From Lachnospiraceae bacterium (GTDB taxonomy: Bacteria; Bacillota_A; Clostridia; Lachnospirales; Lachnospiraceae), in NCBI GenBank assembly GCA_009774465.1, contig VSNT01000059.1, positions 1 through 23,844 of the forward strand: a DNA stretch of 23,844 nt, in the 5' to 3' direction. How positions within the stretch are numbered: the first letter of the stretch is position 1; every line of letters begins with the position of its first letter. The notes under the pieces were generated by a model. It was not told the DNA's origin. It ran no database searches and was given only the letters and a program-made list of their open reading frames with translations. The translations under genes were made by a program, and so were the position numbers. Of this stretch, positions 1-6,506 are shown one piece after another.

Positions 1-2
1 AT

Positions 3-242
3 AAAGAAGAGTATTTATTTTACCCCGAAACAAATTTTTATTATGAAGAACTAATATTGTATTTAAGAGTAAAAAAGAAAAAATATATTTCAATTTATAA
101 TCCGGAAATGCAAGTTGTGCATTGGCAGGGAAGAGCGTCTGAAAAGAGAAAAACAATAGAAAAAAATGACCAATGGCAGAGAAATAATTTGATTGAAAGT
201 GGGAAAATATATTTGGATATTTTAAGAGATATGAACGGATAA
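3..242 (+). CDS. GT2 family glycosyltransferase, C-terminal fragment (5' end outside window)
   Basis: The frame is open from the left edge and ends at TAA 240-242, so only about the last 79 residues are visible. They read as the end of a GT-A glycosyltransferase of the rhamnosyltransferase type: a Phe/Tyr/Glu-rich segment (FYYEELILYLR), then a basic patch and YNPEMQVVHWQGRAS, which matches the 'NP.a.v.H..g.S' element that closes many GT2 domains. The catalytic DxD region is not in the window. It is followed by another GT2 and a GT4, which suggests the 3' end of a capsule, exopolysaccharide or cell-wall glycan cluster. The acceptor and donor sugars cannot be told. An internal TTG at 57 could be taken as a start, but the frame continues upstream of it. 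Confidence 0.7.
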   Translation, partial: KEEYLFYPETNFYYEELILYLRVKKKKYISIYNPEMQVVHWQGRASEKRKTIEKNDQWQRNNLIESGKIYLDILRDMNG

Positions 243-320
243 AGGGGTTATTTAATTGCCGGAGAAACGATAATAAAGGAAAAAGAAATTTTTTGAAAAT
301 ACAAAGTGGAGAAGAAGACT

Positions 321-1316
321 GTGAAAGTTTCAATCGTTTGTGGAGTTTATAATTCGAAAAAATATTTAGAAAAATGCATTAATAGTATGCTGCGACAGTC
401 TTATAAAGATATTGAGATTATACTTGTTGTAAATTCATCAACAGACGGTTCGGCGGATATTGTAAAAAATTTTGAAAAAGAGCATCCTCAGATTATACAT
501 GCGTTTTATACAGATGAAAAATTGGGAGCAGGAGGCAGCAGGCAATTTGGACTGGAGCATTCAACTGGTGAGTATGTTTGTTTTGTAGATTGCGATGATG
601 AACTGGAACCGGATTATGTTTTGTATATGGCAGGCATAATGTCGGCCCATGATATAGATATTGTTGTGTGCAATTTTGAAAAAGTTGATGAGAATGGTAA
701 GACTTTATATGTACGAAAATATAAGGATAGTTTTTCGGCTTTAGTACAAAGTGTTGCACCTTGGGGAAAAATGTTTCGGAAAGAATATTTAAGAAGGAAT
801 GGAATGACATTGCGCAATATCCCATTTGGAGAGGATATTATTTTTACAGTGGAAGTATATATGACTAATCCTAAAGTGGAATTATGTAATTATGTTGGAT
901 ATATATGGCGTGATAATCCTGAATCAACATCACATACGGAATTGAAGGGATTTCCACAAGAAACATTTGAAAAATCCAGTGAGTACTTTGAGTATATTCG
1001 TAAAAAATATTCTGGAAAACTGAGAAATGCTGAAATGCTTGATTATTTTATTTATAAATACTATATATGGTATTTGCTACAGAGTGGAAGAAAAGTGGAG
1101 ATGAACAGTATGAGAAATGAGTATGATAGAGTGTTTGGATATATGAAAAAAAATAAATTAAGACGAAAGCTTTTGCTAGGGGGGGTAAAGGGTGAACGAT
1201 ACATAGTAAGAGTTGTACTTTTGGGGATAGCTATTATGGAAAAAATGCACTTGTCAAAGGCTTTCTTTGTTTTTTATAGTCAGTCTTTTCTGGGAAAGTT
1301 CTGGCCTAGCTTATAA
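321..1316 (+). CDS. GT2 family glycosyltransferase
   Basis: 331 residues from the chosen GTG. The N-terminus MKVSIVCGVYNSKKYLEKCI is the classic GT-A beginning, followed by the nucleotide-binding NSSTDGSADI segment and the metal-binding FVDCDDELEPDY (DxD-like) motif. The FGEDIIFTVEVYM element further on matches the 'GEDi.f' acid-containing motif that supplies the catalytic base in this family. I chose GTG 321 over the in-frame GTG at 306. GGAGAAG at 308-314 sits about 6 bases before 321, whereas 306 has no binding site at a usable distance, and MKVSIV is where these proteins usually begin. It probably adds one sugar to a lipid-linked surface glycan at the inner face of the membrane. Donor and linkage are unknown. 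Confidence 0.85.
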   Translation: MKVSIVCGVYNSKKYLEKCINSMLRQSYKDIEIILVVNSSTDGSADIVKNFEKEHPQIIHAFYTDEKLGAGGSRQFGLEHSTGEYVCFVDCDDELEPDYVLYMAGIMSAHDIDIVVCNFEKVDENGKTLYVRKYKDSFSALVQSVAPWGKMFRKEYLRRNGMTLRNIPFGEDIIFTVEVYMTNPKVELCNYVGYIWRDNPESTSHTELKGFPQETFEKSSEYFEYIRKKYSGKLRNAEMLDYFIYKYYIWYLLQSGRKVEMNSMRNEYDRVFGYMKKNKLRRKLLLGGVKGERYIVRVVLLGIAIMEKMHLSKAFFVFYSQSFLGKFWPSL

Positions 1317-1364
1317 GATTTGGAGCATAGGGAGTTATTTTGCTCTATACGAAGAAAGATAGGA

Positions 1365-1394
1365 TTGACGGTGTAGGTGTTTGTGTATTAATAT
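1365..1394 (+). promoter_or_regulatory. weak candidate promoter before the GT4 gene
   Basis: TTGACG at 1365-1370 is a good -35 (5 of 6). It is followed after 18 bases by TAATAT at 1389-1394, a poor -10 (4 of 6). A start point near 1401 would lie downstream of ATG 1393 and favour ATG 1429 as the real start of the next gene. The cluster could equally be transcribed from further upstream. Confidence 0.25.
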
Positions 1395-1428
1395 GTCAAA
1401 TCTATCAAAAGAAAGGTATGTGGGCAGA

Positions 1429-2532
1429 ATGAAAATATTGGTAATATTAAATTACTATTATCCTTATGTAAGCGGGGTAAGTGAATATGCACGATTGCTA
1501 TGTAATGAATTAGTGGCCAGAGGTAACGATGTTACTGTATTGACAAGCCAGCATGATAGCAAACTGTTGGAAAATGAAACAATAAATGGGGTTAAGGTAA
1601 TCAGGGCACCGATATGGTTTAAACTCAGTAAAGGAATTGTAAGTCCTAGATTTGTCAGGTGGGCAGTAAAGTACGCAAAGTGTGCAGATATGCTGTGGCT
1701 TCATTTGCCAATGTTAGAATCAGGAATAATTACATCTTTATTACCAAAGCAGAAGATAGTATGTACATATCATTGTGACATTAATTTGCCTAAAGGAATG
1801 TTAAATAGTTTTATAGTTTGCGTAATGGATATGTGCCATAGAATTGCACTTGCAAGGACGCGATATATTGTGGTGAATACAATAGAATATATGAAAACAT
1901 CAAGAATTGCCTGTAAATATATTGGCAAAATGAGAGAAATTTCTCCACCAATAAAAAGGCTGCCAAAAACAAAGCGTATTAAACATGACGGGTTCATAAT
2001 TGGATTTTGCGGCAGGATTGTAGGAGAAAAAGGATTAGACATATTAATAAAAGCTTTTGAATTACTTCAAAAGGAAAATGAAAATATCAAGTTAGTTATT
2101 GGTGGAGATTATGAGACAGTAGCTGGCGGAAGTATTTATTCTGAACTGATAGAATATATTGAAAGGCACAATATAAGCAACATTCAGTTTATAGGAAAAA
2201 TTTCAGAAGATAAAATGGCAGAGTTTTATTCATCTTTGGATGTGCTGGTTCTCCCCAGCACTAATTCATTAGAGTCTTTTGGAATGGTGCAGGTAGAAGC
2301 AATGACTTGTGGAACTCCAGTAATTGCTTCAGATTTGCCAGGTGTGAGAACTGTTGTACAAAAGACAGGAATGGGGCTAATTTGTAAAAAAAGTGATGTT
2401 GCTGATTTAAAGCGATGTATAGGTCTGATTATGGATGACTATGGTTCATATGTCAGAGAGCGCACATATATTGAATCATTTTATAGTATAGAAAAAAGTG
2501 TTGAACAATATATGGAAGTATTTAGCAAATGA
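1429..2532 (+). CDS. GT4 family glycosyltransferase
   Basis: 367 residues from ATG 1429. It has a GT-B fold. The N-terminal half opens with MKILVILNYYYPYVSGVSEY, typical of GT4 ('P..GG...') enzymes. The C-terminal half carries IGFCGRIVGEKGLDILIKAF and the donor-binding E-x7-E motif ESFGMVQVE, followed by AMTCGTPVIASDLPGV. This is a retaining nucleotide-sugar transferase acting at the cytoplasmic face of the membrane in glycan assembly. The frame extends upstream to ATG 1393 and TTG 1381. Neither has a clear ribosome binding site; AAAGG at 1412-1416 is 12 bases before 1429, which is rather far. Family alignment decides for 1429. No clear terminator follows the stop codon. Confidence 0.85.
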   Translation: MKILVILNYYYPYVSGVSEYARLLCNELVARGNDVTVLTSQHDSKLLENETINGVKVIRAPIWFKLSKGIVSPRFVRWAVKYAKCADMLWLHLPMLESGIITSLLPKQKIVCTYHCDINLPKGMLNSFIVCVMDMCHRIALARTRYIVVNTIEYMKTSRIACKYIGKMREISPPIKRLPKTKRIKHDGFIIGFCGRIVGEKGLDILIKAFELLQKENENIKLVIGGDYETVAGGSIYSELIEYIERHNISNIQFIGKISEDKMAEFYSSLDVLVLPSTNSLESFGMVQVEAMTCGTPVIASDLPGVRTVVQKTGMGLICKKSDVADLKRCIGLIMDDYGSYVRERTYIESFYSIEKSVEQYMEVFSK

Positions 2533-2678
2533 AATAATGTTTATGCAAGTTATTTATATATTGAATGTAAAGTATTAAGCACCTTGAAAATTTCATATCT
2601 TATTCCTGGGAAGTAGAAGTTCCTTAGAATTATAAAAAAGATAATTTTATCAGGCTGCCATATTTTTATAAAATCTCC

Positions 2679-2707
2679 TTGCTCCCGAACAATAATTGTG
2701 TTATAGT
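2679..2707 (+). promoter_or_regulatory. sigma-A-type promoter for the coiled-coil gene
   Basis: TTGCTC at 2679-2684 and TATAGT at 2702-2707 are separated by exactly 17 bases. The -10 matches 5 of 6 consensus bases and the -35 only 3 of 6. Predicted start near 2714, giving a leader of about 150 bases. Confidence 0.5.
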
Positions 2708-2758
2708 AAATGTATGAATTAAATCACGCACATAAAGATTCTGAAATTCTTAGTGCAT

Positions 2759-2774
2759 TATCGGATATCCGATA
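2759..2774. promoter_or_regulatory. 16-bp perfect palindrome in the leader
   Basis: TATCGGATATCCGATA is its own reverse complement. It lies about 45 bases downstream of the predicted transcription start. It could be a dimeric-regulator binding site acting as a roadblock, or part of the leader RNA fold. Confidence 0.5.
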
Positions 2775-2780
2775 TCCTGG

Positions 2781-2845
2781 CTTTTCGCCAAAGGTTCATA
2801 CAAACAAAACACATGAAATAGGCGAAAAGAGTAAATTCGCCTATT
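2781..2845 (+). promoter_or_regulatory. mutually exclusive hairpins before the ribosome binding site
   Basis: The segment 2821-2829 (GGCGAAAAG) can pair perfectly with 2781-2789 (CTTTTCGCC). Alternatively, 2817-2826 (AATAGGCGAA) can pair perfectly with 2836-2845 (TTCGCCTATT) across a 9-base loop. Both cannot form at once. The second hairpin ends 8 bases before AGGAGG (2854-2859). TCCTG at 2775-2779 could also pair with CAGGA at 2853-2857 over the binding site. This resembles a translational switch, but nothing identifies a ligand. Confidence 0.45.
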
Positions 2846-2866
2846 CGGATCACAGGAGGATGAAAG

Positions 2867-3403
2867 ATGGTAGACAAAGAAATGCTTGTAGCAATGGAAG
2901 ACTTGCTGGACAGAAAAATGCTTACAGCAATGGAAGACTTGCTGGACAGGAAACTGGATGAAAAATTAGACGAGAAGTTGGATCAGAAGTTTGATGAGAA
3001 ATTAAAGCCCATCAATGATAAGCTGGAAAAGCTGGATAAGCGCACATCAAACTTGGAAATATCAATGAAAAAGCTTGATGAACGCACGTCTAACTTGGAA
3101 GTTTCAATGAAAAAACTTGATGAACGTACATCTAACTTGGAAGTTTCAATGAAAAAACTTGATGAATGTACATCTAACTTAGAAACATCAGTAGAAAAAT
3201 TAGAAGCAGGCATGACATATGTTAAAGTAGTTCAGCTGGAAAACAATGTAATTCCAAGGCTGAGTACAATTGAGGGATGTTATCTTGGTACATATAAAAG
3301 ATATATAGAAAAGGCAGATCAGATAGACAGAATGGATTTGGACATCAGTGTTTTAAAGCAGGTAGTTGCAGGTCACAGTGAGCAGCTAAAGAAAGCGCAG
3401 TGA
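2867..3403 (+). CDS. repeat-built coiled-coil protein of unknown function
   Basis: 178 residues. ATG 2867 has AGGAGG 7 bases upstream. The protein consists of three kinds of tandem repeat and a conserved-looking tail. Residues 6-29 are two copies of a 12-residue unit (ML-x-AMEDLLDRK). Residues 30-46 are LDEK-type four-residue repeats. Residues 55-110 are four copies of a 14-residue unit (KLDERTSNLEVSMK), two heptads each. The tail, about 111-178, contains ENNVIPRL, GCYLGTYKRY and GHSEQL. I recall this tail pattern from uncharacterised coiled-coil proteins common in Lachnospiraceae. There is no signal peptide, membrane segment or catalytic motif, so it is probably a cytosolic, elongated oligomer. 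It has its own promoter and structured leader, and a hairpin follows directly. No function can be assigned. Confidence 0.85.
   Translation: MVDKEMLVAMEDLLDRKMLTAMEDLLDRKLDEKLDEKLDQKFDEKLKPINDKLEKLDKRTSNLEISMKKLDERTSNLEVSMKKLDERTSNLEVSMKKLDECTSNLETSVEKLEAGMTYVKVVQLENNVIPRLSTIEGCYLGTYKRYIEKADQIDRMDLDISVLKQVVAGHSEQLKKAQ
2882..2953 (+). repeat. two tandem 36-bp repeats inside the coiled-coil gene
   Basis: 2882-2917 and 2918-2953 differ at only a few bases. Each encodes a 12-residue ML-x-AMEDLLDRK unit. Confidence 0.9.
3029..3196 (+). repeat. four tandem 42-bp repeats inside the coiled-coil gene
   Basis: Units lie at 3029-3070, 3071-3112, 3113-3154 and 3155-3196, each coding a 14-residue double heptad. 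The two middle units encode identical peptides and differ at only four bases; the outer units are more diverged. The unit length is a multiple of three, so gain or loss of a unit would change rod length without a frameshift. Confidence 0.9.
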
Positions 3404-3413
3404 AATAAAATTA

Positions 3414-3460
3414 AAAACTCCCGGTATAAGATAAGAAGAAATCTTATATTGGGAGTTTTA
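3414..3460 (+). terminator. terminator-like hairpin overlapping the next ribosome binding site
   Basis: The arm 3414-3432 pairs with 3441-3459 over 19 positions with two G-U pairs and an 8-base loop. The base of the stem is A-run/T-run, as in an intrinsic terminator that may work both ways. The GGGAG at 3451-3455 lies in the 3' arm and is the only plausible ribosome binding site for the gene at 3467. Confidence 0.7.
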
Positions 3461-3466
3461 TATTAG

Positions 3467-4876
3467 ATGAAAAATTTTAAATGGAAAAAGATAAACTGGG
3501 GGAATAACAGCCCACATAAAAGGAAAGCAGGGAAAAATAAGGCAGAACTTGCGATACATATACTACTCAGCTTTTTGATAGGAGTTTACCCGCTTATATT
3601 GTTTGAAATTAATATAGGAAGCTTTAGGATCCAGCACCTGATATTGACTCTGTGTACATTGGGAACGCTTTTGTACTGCTTTATACTGATAAGATCAGGA
3701 GAATGGTCATTTAGTTTTTGCAGGAATCGACTGGAAATTGCTGTATTGATGCTGACCATTTATGCGATTTTTAAAATTATTTATAAGATAATAATTACCA
3801 ATGAAAAAAATCTGATAAGCTACGAATATGAGATGGCTATATTGGCGTTGAGCGCATTATATTTTCTTGTTTTATCAAAGCCGGTATTTGAAGAAGTCTA
3901 TTTTGATTTATTATGTTATTCATCGCTTGTGGTATTTGCTTTGTTATTAATGAAATACTTTTGCGGGGATGGAGCAGATGATGTGGCGGCAATTTTGATT
4001 AAGGATAAATCAGGCATTGCTTCTTATACGATTCTTGCCTGCATGACAGGACTTTGGCAGTATTTGAAATGTAAGGATAAACTGCGTTCCTTTTTTTACA
4101 TGGGAGTCCTGGTGATCGGTTTTTTGGTTTTGTTTGTGAATCAGAACAGAATAAGTATCTGGATTATGGCAATGGTATTTTTTGTGATTCCATTGGTTCA
4201 GCGTCCCACAGCGGAACTTGTAAAAAAAGATATGCAGATGTTTTTTGTCTTTTTGTTTATGCTGTGCAACATGAGTCTTCTTACAAATTATACCAATCTG
4301 CTGCTTGTGGATATACATTATGATCTGGAACAAAGTGTCTATCTGGAACTATTGGCTGCAATTGGAGGGATTTTCTTTTTTAAATATTGGGACAGGATTC
4401 CGGAAGGAGTCGATTTAAAGAGACTGGTCATGAGAAAAATGCGGCGGGGGTATCAGTTTGTATTTAGGCTGGCCGGTATAATATTTATGGGAATTATATT
4501 GGGAGGAAATTGTTGGAACAGTCTCCCTGATGGTTTTGGAATGGCAGCAGTAAAAGGGTTTGCAATCCCTCTGGTAAATGAAGTATATCAGGAAAAAAGC
4601 ACTTTCTATTTGTGTTTTGAGCAGTTCGGAGTGGTAGGAAGCCTGCTTATCCTGGCAGTGTGTGTGCTGTTGATCACAGAAGTCAGGAAAAATGCCAGGT
4701 TGGACAAGCCGGCTACAAATATGCTGGTTTTGATTGCAGGTGTTTTTTTAATCCAGCTTCTGTTTTTTAAAGTAAGCATAAGTATATTGCCTGTGTACTG
4801 GATTTTTGCGGTTCTGGCAATTTCTTATAAAGAAAAGAAAGAAAAAGTATTTATCAGTAAAATTAAATTTGAATGA
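3467..4876 (+). CDS. polytopic membrane protein, O-antigen polymerase/ligase-like
   Basis: 469 residues. After a basic N-terminus (about 1-25) there are many hydrophobic segments, roughly ten or more, spread over residues 27-460. The layout resembles Wzy/WaaL-type proteins. A central LFVNQNRISIWIMAMVFFV recalls the 'SR...' helix of that family, an extracellular-type loop precedes STFYLCFEQFGVVGSLL near 383-399, and this last piece fits the 'N.yl.ll.e.G..G' C-terminal motif. It would polymerise or transfer an undecaprenyl-linked glycan at the outer face of the membrane. The glycosyltransferases upstream and the envelope genes downstream fit that role. The start ATG 3467 has GGGAG 11 bases upstream, inside a hairpin. 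Its stop (TGA 4874-4876) is 14 bases before the start of the next gene. The assignment rests on topology and weak motifs. Confidence 0.6.
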   Translation: MKNFKWKKINWGNNSPHKRKAGKNKAELAIHILLSFLIGVYPLILFEINIGSFRIQHLILTLCTLGTLLYCFILIRSGEWSFSFCRNRLEIAVLMLTIYAIFKIIYKIIITNEKNLISYEYEMAILALSALYFLVLSKPVFEEVYFDLLCYSSLVVFALLLMKYFCGDGADDVAAILIKDKSGIASYTILACMTGLWQYLKCKDKLRSFFYMGVLVIGFLVLFVNQNRISIWIMAMVFFVIPLVQRPTAELVKKDMQMFFVFLFMLCNMSLLTNYTNLLLVDIHYDLEQSVYLELLAAIGGIFFFKYWDRIPEGVDLKRLVMRKMRRGYQFVFRLAGIIFMGIILGGNCWNSLPDGFGMAAVKGFAIPLVNEVYQEKSTFYLCFEQFGVVGSLLILAVCVLLITEVRKNARLDKPATNMLVLIAGVFLIQLLFFKVSISILPVYWIFAVLAISYKEKKEKVFISKIKFE

Positions 4877-4890
4877 GGAGAGTGATTAAA

Positions 4891-5409
4891 ATGAAAAAAA
4901 TGTTATTTGCGTTTGCAGTTGTTTTATTCTTTGGGAGCATGTCTGCTCTGCCGGTAAGGGCGGAGGAAGTTAAGCAGGAGGAAGGTTTTACGGAATTAAA
5001 TCAGATTATGGTGGCGAATGAAGCAGTTGAGGCAAAGGAAACTCCTGCTAACAGTGGAAAGACGGTTATTACTTACGAGAGTGGGGCTTCAGTATTTGTA
5101 ATTGGAGAGACGAAAGATGGATGGTATAAAGTTTCCTACCAGGATAAGGAAGGATATGTGAAGAAGTCAGCATTGACTATGCAGGAATTTGATGTGGAAG
5201 GAATCGATAAGGAATTTCAGGAATCTGAGGCGGAAGGAAAATTGGTAATAGAAGAAGTGGAGCGGTACCGGGCGGAGGCAAAACGTTCACGAATCTGGGG
5301 AATCGTTATTGTACTTTTGGTAGTTGGAATTTTTGCAACAGGTATTATTTCAACTACAAGAATTGAAAAAGAAAAGAAAAAAATCATAGATCTTGATAAG
5401 GAAGACTGA
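4891..5409 (+). CDS. secreted SH3b-domain protein with C-terminal membrane anchor
   Basis: 172 residues from ATG 4891. AGGAGA at 4876-4881 lies 9 bases before it; the in-frame ATG 4873 has no comparable site and would only add a short leader. The signal peptide MKKMLFAFAVVLFFGSMSAL ends in PVRA before EE. A bacterial SH3 domain follows at about 50-95, with typical strands TVITYESGASVFVIG and GWYKVSYQDKEGYVKKSAL. After an acidic linker there is a second hydrophobic stretch (IWGIVIVLLVVGIFATGII) and a charged tail. It should sit on the outer face of the membrane, with the SH3b domain available to bind peptidoglycan or peptide stems. It is probably cotranscribed with the membrane protein before it. 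No enzymatic domain is present. Confidence 0.8.
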   Translation: MKKMLFAFAVVLFFGSMSALPVRAEEVKQEEGFTELNQIMVANEAVEAKETPANSGKTVITYESGASVFVIGETKDGWYKVSYQDKEGYVKKSALTMQEFDVEGIDKEFQESEAEGKLVIEEVERYRAEAKRSRIWGIVIVLLVVGIFATGIISTTRIEKEKKKIIDLDKED

Positions 5410-5461
5410 AAAATTAGTAAAAGATTTATAGAAAATTAAAAAATACTGTGTAATTCTTCAT

Positions 5462-5482
5462 TATAATATTTTACGTGTAAAA
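5462..5482. promoter_or_regulatory. possible promoter -10 with adjoining palindrome
   Basis: TATAAT at 5462-5467 is directly followed by the hyphenated palindrome TTTTAC-GT-GTAAAA (5469-5482). No recognisable -35 lies 16-18 bases upstream. It may be a regulated start for the amidase gene at 5519. Confidence 0.3.
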
Positions 5483-5518
5483 ACACATGTGATATTAATA
5501 CACAAAGGATGAGGCGGG

Positions 5519-6379
5519 ATGGAACTGGAATTTATAGATGTTTCAAGACCAGAGCAGCGCGGGAGGCATGTAGAGGAAAGAAAAAGGCCTCCAAGGAAAA
5601 GTAAGGCAGCGGCCAGAAGAATTGACAGCATACAAAGGGCAAAAGAGATTGAATTACAGCGCCAGCGGGTAATAAAAAGCAGGAAGCGTAAAAGAAAAAG
5701 ACGTATCATAAAGAGTGTTATTGTATTATGTGAACTGGGATTTATTATTATTTTAGGTTTTTTGTTTTATCATTTGTTAAAAGCAATGATACTGAATGAT
5801 TCTGATGAAAAGAAAGATGTTGTGGAGGCTGTTTCTGTTCACAGAACAGAGATGATTGAAGCAAATAACACGCAGAAGCCTGAAATTTTGGAGGATTTTC
5901 TTACGGTAAATGAATATTCCCGGCCTGGGGAACCATTGCAAAGTGTAAATAATCTTTTTGTCCACTATACGGCAAATCCGGGAACCAGTGCTGCACAAAA
6001 CAGGAGCTATTTTGAAAATCTTGGAATTACAGGAGAAACATCAGCCAGTGCGCATTTTGTAATTGGGTATGATGGAGAAATTATACAATGTATACCTTTA
6101 AATGAGATAGCCTATGCAGTGATGCAGCGAAATTATGATTCTGTTTCAATAGAATGCTGTTATTTGGAAAAGGATGGAAAATTTACAGATGCCACATATC
6201 AATCATTGATTAAATTGTGCGCATGGCTTTTAAATGAATATGATCTTGCGCCGGAAGATATGAGAAGACATTATGATGAAGGCGGTAAAAAATGCCCCCT
6301 TTATTATGTTGAACATGAGGAGGCATGGGAGAAGTTTCTTAATGATTTAGAGAAATATATTATGGATGAACAAGTGTGA
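5519..6379 (+). CDS. membrane-anchored N-acetylmuramoyl-L-alanine amidase (Amidase_2)
   Basis: 286 residues. The N-terminal 63 residues are strongly basic and rich in Arg/Lys, followed by one membrane helix at about 64-91 (IIKSVIVLCELGFIIILGFL). This makes it a type II membrane protein with its enzyme domain outside. The Amidase_2/PGRP domain spans about 135-275. The likely zinc ligands are His149 (FVHYTA), His251 (RRHYD) and Cys259 (KKCPLYY). SASAHFVIGYDGEIIQCIPL is the usual family core. It should cleave the bond between MurNAc and the L-alanine of the stem peptide during wall remodelling. ATG 5519 follows GAGGCGGG closely. The gene ends in a clear terminator. Its neighbours suggest an envelope role, not a phage lysin. 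Confidence 0.88.
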   Translation: MELEFIDVSRPEQRGRHVEERKRPPRKSKAAARRIDSIQRAKEIELQRQRVIKSRKRKRKRRIIKSVIVLCELGFIIILGFLFYHLLKAMILNDSDEKKDVVEAVSVHRTEMIEANNTQKPEILEDFLTVNEYSRPGEPLQSVNNLFVHYTANPGTSAAQNRSYFENLGITGETSASAHFVIGYDGEIIQCIPLNEIAYAVMQRNYDSVSIECCYLEKDGKFTDATYQSLIKLCAWLLNEYDLAPEDMRRHYDEGGKKCPLYYVEHEEAWEKFLNDLEKYIMDEQV

Positions 6380-6380
6380 T

Positions 6381-6422
6381 AAAAACAGTGTTCCACAGTA
6401 AGAAGTGGGGCGCTGTTTTTTA
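6381..6422 (+). terminator. intrinsic terminator after the amidase gene
   Basis: The arm 6382-6396 pairs with 6405-6420, including several G-U pairs and an 8-base loop, followed by a T-run (6415-6421). It begins right after the amidase stop codon and separates it from the TetR promoter. Confidence 0.85.
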
Positions 6423-6442
6423 AAATAAGAATCATGTTTTTA

Positions 6443-6471
6443 TTGACAGAATAACTCGAAAAATGTAGAAT
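6443..6471 (+). promoter_or_regulatory. near-consensus sigma-A promoter of the TetR gene
   Basis: A perfect TTGACA at 6443-6448, a 17-base spacer, then TAGAAT at 6466-6471. The predicted start near 6478 falls inside the palindrome at 6473-6486. Confidence 0.75.
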
Positions 6472-6472
6472 A

Positions 6473-6486
6473 ATAACATATGTTAT
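6473..6486. promoter_or_regulatory. 14-bp palindromic operator, probable TetR autoregulation site
   Basis: ATAACATATGTTAT is a perfect palindrome placed immediately after the -10 and over the predicted start point. A bound dimer there would block the promoter. The TetR-type gene starts 20 bases downstream, so autorepression is the simplest reading. Confidence 0.65.
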
Positions 6487-6506
6487 ACATAAGAAGAGGT
6501 GGATAT

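Larger units (their letters stand above)
2533..2866 (+). other. 334-bp intergenic region with promoter and structured leader
   Basis: No convincing gene is present. The first 145 bases are AT-rich with no clear terminator for the glycosyltransferase genes. From 2679 on there is a promoter, a 16-bp palindrome and two overlapping inverted repeats ending in a strong AGGAGG at 2854-2859. Together they make an apparent leader of about 150 bases for the coiled-coil gene at 2867. Confidence 0.6.

Noticed and set aside
493..825. Minus-strand 110-codon frame within the GT2 gene
   Set aside because: Antisense shadow of a well-supported glycosyltransferase; no ribosome binding site and no recognisable domain.
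2710..2961. 83-codon plus-strand reading frame in the leader and start of the coiled-coil gene
   Set aside because: It begins 2 bases after the -10 with no ribosome binding site, spans the palindrome and hairpins, and its end is the coiled-coil repeats read in another frame.
3029..3196. Regular repeats that could suggest a CRISPR array
   Set aside because: The units are directly adjacent without spacers and encode heptad repeats in frame.
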